Positions 18,556 through 27,594 of a stretch of 64,000 nt of DNA are shown piece by piece; position 1 is the stretch's first letter; every line of letters begins with the position of its first letter. The notes under the pieces are model-generated. The model worked only from the letters and a program-made list of their open reading frames with translations, was not told the DNA's origin and searched no databases. The stretch lies in contig JAEUTI010000051.1 of the NCBI GenBank assembly GCA_016788065.1, positions 1-64,000 on the forward strand. Reading direction: 5' to 3'. A program made the translations under genes and the position numbers. This stretch comes from Bacteroidia bacterium (GTDB lineage Bacteria > Bacteroidota > Bacteroidia > AKYH767-A > OLB10).

Positions 18556-19491
18556 ATGGAAGATAACAATATGCAGCATAACGAATTCGACAAGAAAGAA
18601 CAAGACTCCAAGAAGGTCATTGTAATTGTAGTAATTTCCATCCTATTAGGCGTTAACGGCTTATTGCTATGGCAGTTTTTCGATAAGAAGACACACCTCG
18701 AAGAAGTGAACATGACTCTGGAGAGCACCTTATCTGAAAAGGAATCGCTATCGGCTGAATTGCAACGCATGAAAGTGGAGTATGAAAAAATTAATCAGGA
18801 GAATGCGAGTTTACAAAACCAGCTGACTGCAAAAGACGAAGAAATTAAGTCTAAGATGGCCGAAATTCAACGACTGATAAATTCCGGTGATGCAGCACAA
18901 TTACGCAGAGCAAAGCAGGAACTGGCTTCTTTAAAAACACTTAACCAAACATACATAGCTGACCTGGATTCATTAAAGTTAGCGAATGAAGAACTGAATG
19001 CACAGAACAGCAATTTGAATAGTAGTTTATTATCAGAGCGTGGAAAGGTTCAGAACCTGACTCAGGAAAACACCATGCTTGCCAATAAGGTTGCGATGGG
19101 TTCCGTATTAAAAACCATTAACATCAAAGCTTCCGGAGTAAAATATCGTTCCAGCGGTAAAGAGTCAGAATCAAACCGTGCTTCTTCCGTTGATAAAATT
19201 CGTACCTGCTTTACGGTTCTTGAAAATCTTGTTGTTGATCGTGGAACCAAAGATGCATACCTCCGGGTATTGAGTCCGGATGGTGCTGTTATGTCGACCA
19301 GTTCCGAAACATTTATTTACAACAATCAGGCGACTCTGTATACTGCCAAAGAATCTTTTGAATACGATAACAAACAAACTGATTTGTGTTTGTACTGGAC
19401 AAAAGGTTCTATCTACACCAAAGGCAAATATATTATTGAGATTTATGTAGATGGCAATTTAATTGGCTCTACCAATCTCACTTTAAAATAA
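18556..19491 (+). CDS. Membrane-anchored coiled-coil protein, unknown function
   Basis: A 311-residue protein. One membrane segment lies at about 20-42 (KKVIVIVVISILLGVNGLLLW). A long coiled coil follows at about 45-190 (heptad-rich Leu/Glu/Lys/Gln). A C-terminal beta-rich domain (about 195-311) contains two patterns, LRVLSPDGAVM and GKYIIEIYVDGNLIGSTNLTL. The topology is an inner-membrane anchor with a periplasmic rod and head. No family name is certain. The ATG at 18556 is chosen over the TTG at 18472, which lies in the promoter. It converges with the large outer-membrane gene two bases away. Confidence 0.75.
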   Translation: MEDNNMQHNEFDKKEQDSKKVIVIVVISILLGVNGLLLWQFFDKKTHLEEVNMTLESTLSEKESLSAELQRMKVEYEKINQENASLQNQLTAKDEEIKSKMAEIQRLINSGDAAQLRRAKQELASLKTLNQTYIADLDSLKLANEELNAQNSNLNSSLLSERGKVQNLTQENTMLANKVAMGSVLKTINIKASGVKYRSSGKESESNRASSVDKIRTCFTVLENLVVDRGTKDAYLRVLSPDGAVMSTSSETFIYNNQATLYTAKESFEYDNKQTDLCLYWTKGSIYTKGKYIIEIYVDGNLIGSTNLTLK

Positions 19492-19492
19492 T

Positions 19493-22400
19493 CTAGAAAA
19501 AGGCTCTTGCCTGCACGCCACCGGTGTGAATAATATTGGTTCCCTGAGGTTTTCTACCTTCATAATTCAGGTTGAGCTGAATACTATTCGATAAATTTCT
19601 TTGCAGACTCAGACCCCATGTATAGTTGGTGCCTTTTTTGAGACCTTCCAATATTTCATAAGCGATAGGCGTATTTTCCGGAGCATTGTAATCGATTATG
19701 ATCACATTAAACTTTGCGGTTGCTACTCCCTTTTTAACAGAACTGAATTTTAGTTCAATTCCGCCATCGTGCTGATCAGACTTTTCTGTTGCATTGGGTG
19801 CAACATTTTGTTTGTTTTTAAATTCGTAGGTTAATGAAGTTCGGAATGAGAGGCCGGGTTGAATACTGAACTTAGGTTCGAGAGAATAAAACTCAATTTC
19901 ATAATCGCGGTTTGAAAAGAATTCAGAGGCGCTTTTACGTGTTCCATTTTCGGTGGTAGCCTGCAGGCTGAAGATGCGATTTATATTCCATCTGAAATTA
20001 TTCACCAGACTTTGAAGTACCCGTGATTCAAAACCATTGGTCAGAAACGATTTTGAGGTATTCGATTGAAGCGTGGCATCGAGACCAAACACTGTACTGT
20101 TTCTGTTAAATGAAAGCGTATTTCTGAAAGCAGCATTGGAAGTGACCAACAAGCTATCGTCAATATTTGCATCGAATGGATTAAGTGCTTTCAACACATC
20201 TTTTTCGAGTGTTTTATTATCGATACGATAAGATACCTGATTCGAGAAACGTGCAACAAAAGCGCGCCAACCTTTCGTTTCAATAAACCAGGCTGCAGGA
20301 TTAATGGTGAGTACCTGATTAAACTGGTTGGTTCTGGTCTTCACATATTCATTGGTAGGAAGAAACACCTTTATAAAATTAGCCTGATCGGCGAATGCAG
20401 CTATTTCAAATTCATCAAGATCTTTCACTCCATTACCATTATAATCGCCAGCATAAGTATAAACTCCGGTACCCGGGGTTACTTCTACATAAGCATACTC
20501 TTTCTTCAATTCCTGACCAGTACCTGCTTCAAAAAAAGTTGTAGAAGTAATTAAACCTTTCCAGATTGTGGCATTATATTCCATACGATTCAGGAATGAT
20601 TCTTCGGGAGGAATAGTGGTAAGTTGGGAATCCCGAACAGCCAGATTTCTGTATGAAGTAGAAATAGATAATCTGCTTTTCGGATTTCCCAGAAAGTCGA
20701 TGCGTGCAGATGCTTCATCGGCGACAGTAGATTTTTTCAGGTAATTTCCGGCAACAGCATAATCATACCTTCGTGAGAAATCGATTCGGAAAAAAGTTTT
20801 AGAAGTATCGTTAGAAGTGAAATAAATTTTCCGCTGGTCGTATAAAAAACTATTCAGTCTGATAGAATCGCTTGCAACATCGGTGAGCACATTGTGTTCC
20901 TGTTCCAATCGGACACCTGCGATAAAACGCCAAACGGGCCTGGAGATATCTAAAACTGAGCGAAGGAAACGAGTATCCGTTAAAGGCGATTTACTTATGA
21001 GGTAACTGCTGTTAGTTATAAGGTTAAATTTTAAAAAATTCACATTAGAAGAAAGCACATTCATCAAACCCTGATAATCGTCGCCTTTGAGAAATGTTTT
21101 CAACTGATAATTTAAAAGTTGTTTTGGTTTCTCAAATTGCAATGAAAGATCGGCAGCATTTTCATCCCCGACAAGGGCGGCGGTACCTAAATTCCAATCA
21201 CGTGAAAACTCTACGGCACGGAAATTTTCGATTGGTCTAAAATATTTATTGACATGCTCCAGTTTGATTGCGGATCGAAGTTTCCAACCATTTACCGAAT
21301 CATTTGAAAGTTTGGAAAGCATAGAAGCACCTCCACGGAAAGCAAATCCGGTATCATCGGCTTTATCTTTTGAAGAAAACAAGTTCACATTATTATTCGA
21401 CCAGGCAGACTCCACAAACACGGAACTGTTTGATGTAATATTATAGCCTGCTCCAACCGTAATGAGTTGTTGCTGTTTGGGAGCTACTAAAAGTACTACC
21501 GGCTCATAAGATCCTTGCGGGATATTATTCACGGGAAACACAAATTGAAATACACGACCATTGGCACTTGCAGCAATTGGAATATAGTTACCCTTATTAG
21601 CTCCAACAACACTAAAACGAAGCCTGTAAAAAGCTTCGGTAGAATCGGTAGAATATTCATAATAGGTAAATCCGGAGCTATCGCGTTGTGCGTATAAAAC
21701 TTCCGTAGAATTAAATGCAACACTATCGACACCCGGATAAAATGCCTGTTGAATACTATCGCCTGCAGCTGCCAGCAATAATTTAGCTTCTTCATCAAGA
21801 TCCTGCAGTAGTGGTTGATTTTTTGCGTCCTGTTCTGAAAAAATATTTGCTTTCACCGACCATTTCTTATCCTGGTATTCCTGATTTGCAAACAGCATGG
21901 TACGGGAATAATTTTTATCGGAATATTGAAATTCCACAACGATCCTTTTATCCTTGGTTATGGGACGTCGTGTAGTGAAGGTTACTTCAGCGGTATTGTA
22001 ATCGATCACATAATCGTACTGCTCACCTCTCACCATTTCGACGCCATCAACAAACACTTTTTCTGTTCCGGAAAGCACAATAATAAACGTTTCATTTTCG
22101 GCACCGTTCAAGCGATAAGGTCCCTGGTTTGCCTCTACCCCATTAATAATATTTCTTGCATATTTTCCTTTGGAGATGGCACCACTAACGGTAGTGCGCA
22201 TATACTTTGTAGTATCGGGAAATGGATTGTAGACCGAACTAAAAACGGCACCTTGTCCTTTTTTATAAAAATTCATAAAATAGCTATCGGGGCGCTTCAG
22301 TTCAAAATCGCCGGCTATTAATTTACTCCGATTCTTAGACAATTGAATAAAAACCTTGTCGAAATCCTGAATTTGTTGTGTATTTCCTTCGGGTTGAACG

Positions 22401-22969
22401 GGAATATTATTATCGGTGATAGCGGCAAGAATTTCTACATCATCATTCAGCTTGCCGGATAATTGCAGGTTAAAACTTGAGTTGACAACCAGATCCTGAT
22501 TATTTCCGAAGCTAACTCCACGGGAGATATTTCCATTTCGCTGTAATCCTTCGAGTTTAAAAAATCCCGGTTCACCGGTTGTTTCGCCATACGAAAAGGG
22601 ATTGTACATTCCGGCGTAATTCTTTTCGATTACCGATCGATCGCGGTTGCGGAATGGTTTATTGAGTAAAAGAGGAAACGTCCGGTAAACCAAAAGTATG
22701 GAATCGGGCAACTGATGGTTTTTAGAGAAAGCTATTACCGGATTCGGCTCTTTGTATTTATACAGTGAATCGGGGACTTTGCTGCCATCACGGAAATAGA
22801 CGGCAAGCGAGCCGGGAACAACCGATAGCGAATCGAAGGTAACAGAATCGGAATTTGTGGCAATATATTTTTGCTTCACATTGGAAAGAGGTTGCGCTAA
22901 AACCGGCGTTGATCCGGATATCATCCAAATCATCAACAAAAAGAAGCAACCATTCTTCAGCACAACCAT
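19493..22969 (-). CDS. Large outer-membrane beta-barrel-type surface protein
   Basis: A 1158-residue exported protein. A signal peptide (MVVLKNGCFFLLMIW...VLAQ) precedes a region of about 140-260 with a characteristic motif: GNISRGVSFGNNQDLVVNS, then LSGKLNDDVEILAAITDNN, then QPEGNTQQIQDFDKVFIQL. The remainder is a long series of alternating strands that ends in ...GGVQARAFF, typical of outer-membrane barrels. The motif recalls part of the T9SS translocon protein SprA, but this protein is less than half the length of SprA, so I do not call it SprA. The frame opens at a GTG at 22993; the ATG at 22969 fits the signal peptide better. Confidence 0.75.
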   Translation of the reverse strand: MVVLKNGCFFLLMIWMISGSTPVLAQPLSNVKQKYIATNSDSVTFDSLSVVPGSLAVYFRDGSKVPDSLYKYKEPNPVIAFSKNHQLPDSILLVYRTFPLLLNKPFRNRDRSVIEKNYAGMYNPFSYGETTGEPGFFKLEGLQRNGNISRGVSFGNNQDLVVNSSFNLQLSGKLNDDVEILAAITDNNIPVQPEGNTQQIQDFDKVFIQLSKNRSKLIAGDFELKRPDSYFMNFYKKGQGAVFSSVYNPFPDTTKYMRTTVSGAISKGKYARNIINGVEANQGPYRLNGAENETFIIVLSGTEKVFVDGVEMVRGEQYDYVIDYNTAEVTFTTRRPITKDKRIVVEFQYSDKNYSRTMLFANQEYQDKKWSVKANIFSEQDAKNQPLLQDLDEEAKLLLAAAGDSIQQAFYPGVDSVAFNSTEVLYAQRDSSGFTYYEYSTDSTEAFYRLRFSVVGANKGNYIPIAASANGRVFQFVFPVNNIPQGSYEPVVLLVAPKQQQLITVGAGYNITSNSSVFVESAWSNNNVNLFSSKDKADDTGFAFRGGASMLSKLSNDSVNGWKLRSAIKLEHVNKYFRPIENFRAVEFSRDWNLGTAALVGDENAADLSLQFEKPKQLLNYQLKTFLKGDDYQGLMNVLSSNVNFLKFNLITNSSYLISKSPLTDTRFLRSVLDISRPVWRFIAGVRLEQEHNVLTDVASDSIRLNSFLYDQRKIYFTSNDTSKTFFRIDFSRRYDYAVAGNYLKKSTVADEASARIDFLGNPKSRLSISTSYRNLAVRDSQLTTIPPEESFLNRMEYNATIWKGLITSTTFFEAGTGQELKKEYAYVEVTPGTGVYTYAGDYNGNGVKDLDEFEIAAFADQANFIKVFLPTNEYVKTRTNQFNQVLTINPAAWFIETKGWRAFVARFSNQVSYRIDNKTLEKDVLKALNPFDANIDDSLLVTSNAAFRNTLSFNRNSTVFGLDATLQSNTSKSFLTNGFESRVLQSLVNNFRWNINRIFSLQATTENGTRKSASEFFSNRDYEIEFYSLEPKFSIQPGLSFRTSLTYEFKNKQNVAPNATEKSDQHDGGIELKFSSVKKGVATAKFNVIIIDYNAPENTPIAYEILEGLKKGTNYTWGLSLQRNLSNSIQLNLNYEGRKPQGTNIIHTGGVQARAFF

Positions 22970-23088
22970 TAAACGGGGGACTAGATGAAACACTCAGGAA
23001 TAACAACTGAGTGGCACAGAAATTATATCCGGCGGTGAAAATTACTAAAAAAGAGAGTGTTGATCGTTACTCAACTGATGATCTGCAG

Positions 23089-23811
23089 TTAATTCGGTAA
23101 TTGAGAGGCGACATACTTCACCAGAGACCGTCTGGCAATTGGTAAAAGTGTTTCTTCGAGGGGTATATCCAATTCCGATTCAATCACATAAGTTGCGGGA
23201 TTGGGCATGTGGCGGAACTGGCGGATCAGGTCCAATTTTATATTTTCGAAGGTATTAGAGACTGATTTTTCCCAAACGCCGACAAAATTAGTCGCAATAC
23301 CTCTGTATTTTTCGTCGGGATTTTCGAATATGGTGAGATGAAAGCGGTAAACCAGCGTTTCCTGACCGGGACCAAATTTGAGCATCAAATACCCTTCATC
23401 CGCATTAAGCGGCATAATACCAACCGGGAAAATATGGAGGCGGGATTCAATAAAATCATATACCGTTTTACCTTCCTTCAGATATTGCTCAAAGAGTGGA
23501 ACAGCATAGGAAATGATGCTTTCTATTTCCTGCATCAGGTGATCATCCTGCAATATCTTTTCATAGGTAAGATGCGTCCCTGATGTATCGGTTCCAGTGA
23601 GGCGTTCCGGAAAGCTGTTGAAGAGGTTCTTTTTATTGTCGCGTATTGCAACCACATTCCGGTAATGCGTAATCAGTTCACTGAGTGATGGATATAGACG
23701 GGAACCGGTAAAATTATCGGAAACCTCTTTTAGGTAACCTAAGAGTACATACCTTTTGTACTCAAAATCAATATGTTTCTCTGTAATCCAATTGGTGCTG
23801 AGTGAGGCCAT
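23089..23811 (-). CDS. Conserved-looking cytosolic protein, unknown function
   Basis: A 240-residue soluble protein (MASLSTNWITEKHIDFEYKRYVLLGYLKEVSD...). The pattern alternates amphipathic helices with a beta-rich middle (IESRLHIFPVGIMPLNADEGYLMLKFG, YRFHLTIFENPDEKYRG). I do not recognise a family. There is no signal peptide or membrane segment. It stands alone between the large outer-membrane gene and the MBOAT gene. Confidence 0.75.
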   Translation of the reverse strand: MASLSTNWITEKHIDFEYKRYVLLGYLKEVSDNFTGSRLYPSLSELITHYRNVVAIRDNKKNLFNSFPERLTGTDTSGTHLTYEKILQDDHLMQEIESIISYAVPLFEQYLKEGKTVYDFIESRLHIFPVGIMPLNADEGYLMLKFGPGQETLVYRFHLTIFENPDEKYRGIATNFVGVWEKSVSNTFENIKLDLIRQFRHMPNPATYVIESELDIPLEETLLPIARRSLVKYVASQLPN

Positions 23812-23943
23812 AGTTCTGAATCATATTAACCTATTCTAATTAAACGCAAAAAAGACAGAAATCGTTTCTAAAACATAAAAATACGAAAATTCTAAGAATT
23901 CCTTTATTCCATTGCTGTAGCGGGGACATTACAGCATTCTGAA

Positions 23944-25380
23944 TCAGAATTGGAAATAAATAAAATTATTACCGCCAAATACACCCAGATTAACAATAAT
24001 TAAAACTACGATGAGGTAGAAAGCATATCGGACAGCTGTTGGTTTGTCAGAAATAATTGTCGGGTATACATGGTAAATCCATTCAACAAAAAGGAGCATT
24101 GGAATAAGTACAAGTCCCAGTATGAATTCCCAATAATTTTCAGTGAGCATTGTTAATGAAAGTTGTGAGATATCAATGATTGTTGCATTCCGGATCAGGG
24201 AAATTGCTACATCCAGAGAATCGGCCCGGAAAAAAATCCATGCAAAAGTTACCAGTGCAAAAACGGTGAGTGATTGGACGAGATGAGTCACGGTTTTATT
24301 CAATTGTGTTCCGGTGGAGTTGAATAGTTTATTTCTAAAATCGGCTGTCAACAGAGCGAACACCAAATAAAATCCATGTAAAGCACCCCAGATAATAAAA
24401 GTCCAGTTAGCACCATGCCAGAGGCCGCTGATCATAAAAGTAATCATCAGATTATAGTACCATTTCCATTTCCCAACCCTGTTACCACCGAGTGGGACAT
24501 ACAGATAATCTTTGAACCAGGTAGAGAGCGAGATGTGCCACCTTTTCCAGAATTCCGAAATTGATTTCGCAAAGTATGGACTATTGAAATTGGTCATCAG
24601 ATGAAATCCCATTACCCGGGCAGCACCAATTGCCATGTCGGAATACCCGGAGAAATCGCAATAAATCTGAAATGCAAAAAATACGACGCCCAGGATTACA
24701 GCAAAACCATAGTGGTCATCAGGATTATTAAAAACGGAATCAGCCATTAGTGCAAGGCGATCGGCAATGACAGCCTTCTTGAACAATCCCCAGGTCATGA
24801 GTTTGAGTCCGCTGACAACCCTGCCATATTCGAAAACATGTTTAGCTCTAAACTGATGCAACAAATTTTGTGGCCTTTCAATGGGACCGGCAACCAGTTG
24901 AGGATAAAACATCACATACAAAGAATAAATTCCAAAATGCCGTTCAGCTGGTTGGTGACCACGATAAACTTCAATAGTGTAGCTCATAGCCTGAAAAGTG
25001 TGAAATGACAATCCAATTGGAAGAATAATATCCAGGTAAGGAATTGGATTCTCCCGGTCGATCCAAAAGCATAGTTCAGAAATATTATCGTTTAAAAAAT
25101 TATAATATTTAAAAATGGCCAGCACGCCAATATTGGCGATAAGGCTCAGCAACAGGTACCTTTTTCGTTTTTTGCCTTGAGCGTTTTCGATAAGAATACC
25201 GGCAAAATAATCGATTATGATTGTTACAAAAAGGATTAAAATATATTCCGGAATAAAGAACATATAAAAAATGCAGCTTGAAGTGAGCAGAAGAGCCCAA
25301 CGAAAGCGATGCTGAATAATAAAGTACAGGGAAGTTACTGTAACAAAGAAAATCAGGAACTCGAAAGAATTGAACAGCAT
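23944..25380 (-). CDS. MBOAT-family membrane O-acyltransferase (AlgI/DltB-like)
   Basis: A 478-residue multi-pass membrane enzyme that transfers acyl (usually acetyl) groups to a polysaccharide or other extracytoplasmic acceptor. The family signature is present: SISEFWKRWHISLSTWFKDYLYVPLGGNR, followed by the catalytic histidine region GLWHGANWTFIIWGALHG. About ten hydrophobic segments are visible. The ATG at 25380 (MLFNSFEFLIFF) is chosen over the upstream codon at 25404. The SGNH/AlgX-like partner often found next to such genes is absent here, so the acceptor is unknown. Confidence 0.92.
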   Translation of the reverse strand: MLFNSFEFLIFFVTVTSLYFIIQHRFRWALLLTSSCIFYMFFIPEYILILFVTIIIDYFAGILIENAQGKKRKRYLLLSLIANIGVLAIFKYYNFLNDNISELCFWIDRENPIPYLDIILPIGLSFHTFQAMSYTIEVYRGHQPAERHFGIYSLYVMFYPQLVAGPIERPQNLLHQFRAKHVFEYGRVVSGLKLMTWGLFKKAVIADRLALMADSVFNNPDDHYGFAVILGVVFFAFQIYCDFSGYSDMAIGAARVMGFHLMTNFNSPYFAKSISEFWKRWHISLSTWFKDYLYVPLGGNRVGKWKWYYNLMITFMISGLWHGANWTFIIWGALHGFYLVFALLTADFRNKLFNSTGTQLNKTVTHLVQSLTVFALVTFAWIFFRADSLDVAISLIRNATIIDISQLSLTMLTENYWEFILGLVLIPMLLFVEWIYHVYPTIISDKPTAVRYAFYLIVVLIIVNLGVFGGNNFIYFQF

Positions 25381-25579
25381 AGGTTGATGAAATAAGAAAC
25401 ACACTCTTTTGAAGAGTATGGGTCAGAAATTCAGGTCTAAATTTATTAAATACCTGCCAATACCTTCCATTATTGCTAAAGTTTTCGCAATTTTGCAGAA
25501 CTATTTCATATACATTCAATTGTAAAGCATTCATTTTAATGATTATGCTCTTAAGAATCAACCAACAAATCGTTCTCAT

Positions 25580-26560
25580 ATGAAAATTTCAAAATTATCA
25601 TTGATGGCTGTAATTTCAGTCAGTTTAGTGGTTACTTCCTGTGTTCCATCAAGGATGTTTGATGACCTGAAGGTTGCCAAACTCAAATGTGATGAGGAAA
25701 ATGCCAAATTAAAAGCCGGTCAATTGGATAACACCACTAAAATCGAAGAGCTTGAGAAAACAGTTCAGGCTCAAAATCGTGATTTAGGGATGTTAAAGAA
25801 CGACACGTTATCGTTGGGTACCGCAAATCGCAGACTCACAACCTTATATAATGAGCTCTCCAATTCATATGAAAAGCTGGTAGCAAACAATGATAAGCTT
25901 TTGGCTTCCAATCAGGGAGAGACCAAAAAAATTATTCAGCAGTTGCAAATGACACAAGAGGAATTGTTGCGGAAAGAGGATTCATTGAAAGTTCGCGAGA
26001 AAAACCTAAATGAAATAAGTGATAAACTTCGCTGGAGAGAAGCTAAAGTTGCAGAACTTCAAAAAATACTTGATAGCAAAGACAGTGTGGTAAAGGCATT
26101 GAAGGATAATGTGACCAAAGCATTGTTAGGTTTCAACAATAACGGACTTACCATAGAACAGAAAAATGGTAAAGTTTATGTTTCGCTGGAAGAGCGGTTA
26201 TTGTTTGCTTCGGGAAGCACTGTAGTAGATCCTAAAGGTGAAGAAGCTTTAAAGCAACTTGCTGTAGTCCTTGAAAAAAATACCGACATCAATGTATTGA
26301 TTGAAGGTCACACTGATAATGTTCCAATCAAAGGTGGCGCTATAAAAGATAATTGGGATTTGAGCGTATTGCGGGCTACATCGGTTGTTAGAATCCTGAC
26401 AAAAAATGCGAATGTTAATCCCATCAGATTAACTCCTGCGGGGCGCGGTGAATATTCACCTAATGATACTGCTAACACTGCAGAAGCAAGAAAAAAGAAT
26501 CGTCGGATTGAAGTAATTCTGACACCGAAGCTGGATGAAATATTCCAGATTCTGGAATAA
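25580..26560 (+). CDS. OmpA-family lipoprotein with coiled coil
   Basis: A 326-residue lipoprotein: lipobox VVTSC (Cys21), a coiled coil at about 35-190, and a C-terminal OmpA/MotB peptidoglycan-binding domain at about 205-320. The binding loop residues are visible (LIEGHTDNVPIKGG ... NWDLSVLRATSVVRIL ... RIEVILTP). It should tether the outer membrane to the cell wall. A strong bidirectional terminator follows. Confidence 0.9.
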   Translation: MKISKLSLMAVISVSLVVTSCVPSRMFDDLKVAKLKCDEENAKLKAGQLDNTTKIEELEKTVQAQNRDLGMLKNDTLSLGTANRRLTTLYNELSNSYEKLVANNDKLLASNQGETKKIIQQLQMTQEELLRKEDSLKVREKNLNEISDKLRWREAKVAELQKILDSKDSVVKALKDNVTKALLGFNNNGLTIEQKNGKVYVSLEERLLFASGSTVVDPKGEEALKQLAVVLEKNTDINVLIEGHTDNVPIKGGAIKDNWDLSVLRATSVVRILTKNANVNPIRLTPAGRGEYSPNDTANTAEARKKNRRIEVILTPKLDEIFQILE

Positions 26561-26572
26561 GCATCCATCAAC

Positions 26573-26611
26573 AAAAAAAGGCGTTTCCTGATTGGGAAAC
26601 GCCTTATTTTA
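26573..26611. terminator. Bidirectional terminator
   Basis: An 11-pair stem (26578-26588 with 26595-26605) is flanked by an A-run on the left and ATTTTA on the right. It serves the OmpA-type gene on the plus strand. On the minus strand, where it is followed by seven T residues, it serves the GIN gene whose stop is at 26724. Confidence 0.88.
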
Positions 26612-26640
26612 AAGGATTAAGGATTAAGGATTAAAAATTA
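26612..26640. repeat. GGATTAA heptad repeat
   Basis: Three to four head-to-tail copies of a GGATTAA heptad immediately after the terminator. The same heptad recurs at 30221-30256, 37260-37290, 37371-37400, 37471-37494 and, inverted, at 48532-48579. Confidence 0.85.
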
Positions 26641-26723
26641 GGGGCCATAAAGCATGACTTAAAGGAGTCGATCTTCTGGTGTGAAACACCGATCATCAGG
26701 CTCAAGATTTATTTTCAATAATT

Positions 26724-27440
26724 TTAGTTCATTCTGGCAACTTTGCCGGAACCGGAAATGGATTGATTCACTTTTGGATCGCCTTTGTAGCGAACCACTC
26801 CGGCGCCTGATACAGAAACATCGAGCGTTCCTGCAACCCACACTTCAGCATTACCAACTCCTGAAATATTCACTTCATAAGAGTCAGATGCCAATTCGGA
26901 AGCATTGTATTTGCCGGCACCTGATATGTCGAGTTCAACTTTACCGGCAGTACCTTTAAGAGTTGTATTTCCGGAACCGCTGATACTTACTTCAAGAGAT
27001 CCTGTTGTTATATCGAGTTCTGTTTTTGCAGCGCCACTAGTTCCAAGTTCAAACTTATTCAACTTCACTGGTGCAGTAGTTGTAAGATTCACAGATCCGG
27101 AGCAATCGACTTCATCTATTTCAATGAAAGTGATATCGACGCGAACGGCTGCTTTTGAATTCCACTCACCTTTCGATTTAATTTTTAATGTGCCACTTTC
27201 TACAACAGTTACAATTTTGCTTAAAATATCGGCATCACCACTTACAGTAACACTTTCGGTTTTTCCCTGAGTAAGCGTAACAGTATATGCTCCGCCAACA
27301 TCAATTTTTCGGAATCCGGATACCTGTCGGGTTTCGCTGCTTTGCGCATTTGCTGTTGAAAGAATAGCAGTAATTAATAAAGTAAAAATTGCAGCGGATG
27401 TCGCTAGTACAATTTTATTGGGGAATTTGAATGTTTTCAT
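26724..27440 (-). CDS. Secreted GIN-domain (DUF2807) protein
   Basis: A 238-residue exported protein. A signal peptide (about 1-32, ending ANAQ) is followed by a single head-GIN/DUF2807 beta-solenoid. Key patterns are VSGFRKIDVGGAYTVTLTQG at the start of the domain and repeated SGSGN, SGAGK, SGVGN, SGAGV turns. Function is unknown; family members are surface or periplasmic. It is the second DUF2807 protein in the window; unlike the one at 6726-8123 it has no barrel and no adjacent sigma factor. Confidence 0.88.
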   Translation of the reverse strand: MKTFKFPNKIVLATSAAIFTLLITAILSTANAQSSETRQVSGFRKIDVGGAYTVTLTQGKTESVTVSGDADILSKIVTVVESGTLKIKSKGEWNSKAAVRVDITFIEIDEVDCSGSVNLTTTAPVKLNKFELGTSGAAKTELDITTGSLEVSISGSGNTTLKGTAGKVELDISGAGKYNASELASDSYEVNISGVGNAEVWVAGTLDVSVSGAGVVRYKGDPKVNQSISGSGKVARMN

Positions 27441-27564
27441 GACATACAGATTTTAGGGTTACATGAATAAGATGGGAAAGCGGTCCGGAAAGTTACAGAG
27501 GGAGTTCAAAAAAACCTACATTTTCATGTAGTCGACTAAAAATCAGTAATTTAAGTCATTTTTT

Positions 27565-27572
27565 TACATTTG
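27565..27572 (+). promoter_or_regulatory. -7 box of the DUF5916 gene (TACATTTG)
   Basis: A perfect TAnnTTTG element 22 bases before the ATG at 27595. No convincing -33 TTTG is visible. Confidence 0.45.
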
Positions 27573-27594
27573 TCAGGTATTAACCCGAACATCC

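Noticed and set aside
19493-22969. SprA (T9SS translocon)
   Set aside because: The length is less than half of SprA and only one segment looks similar.
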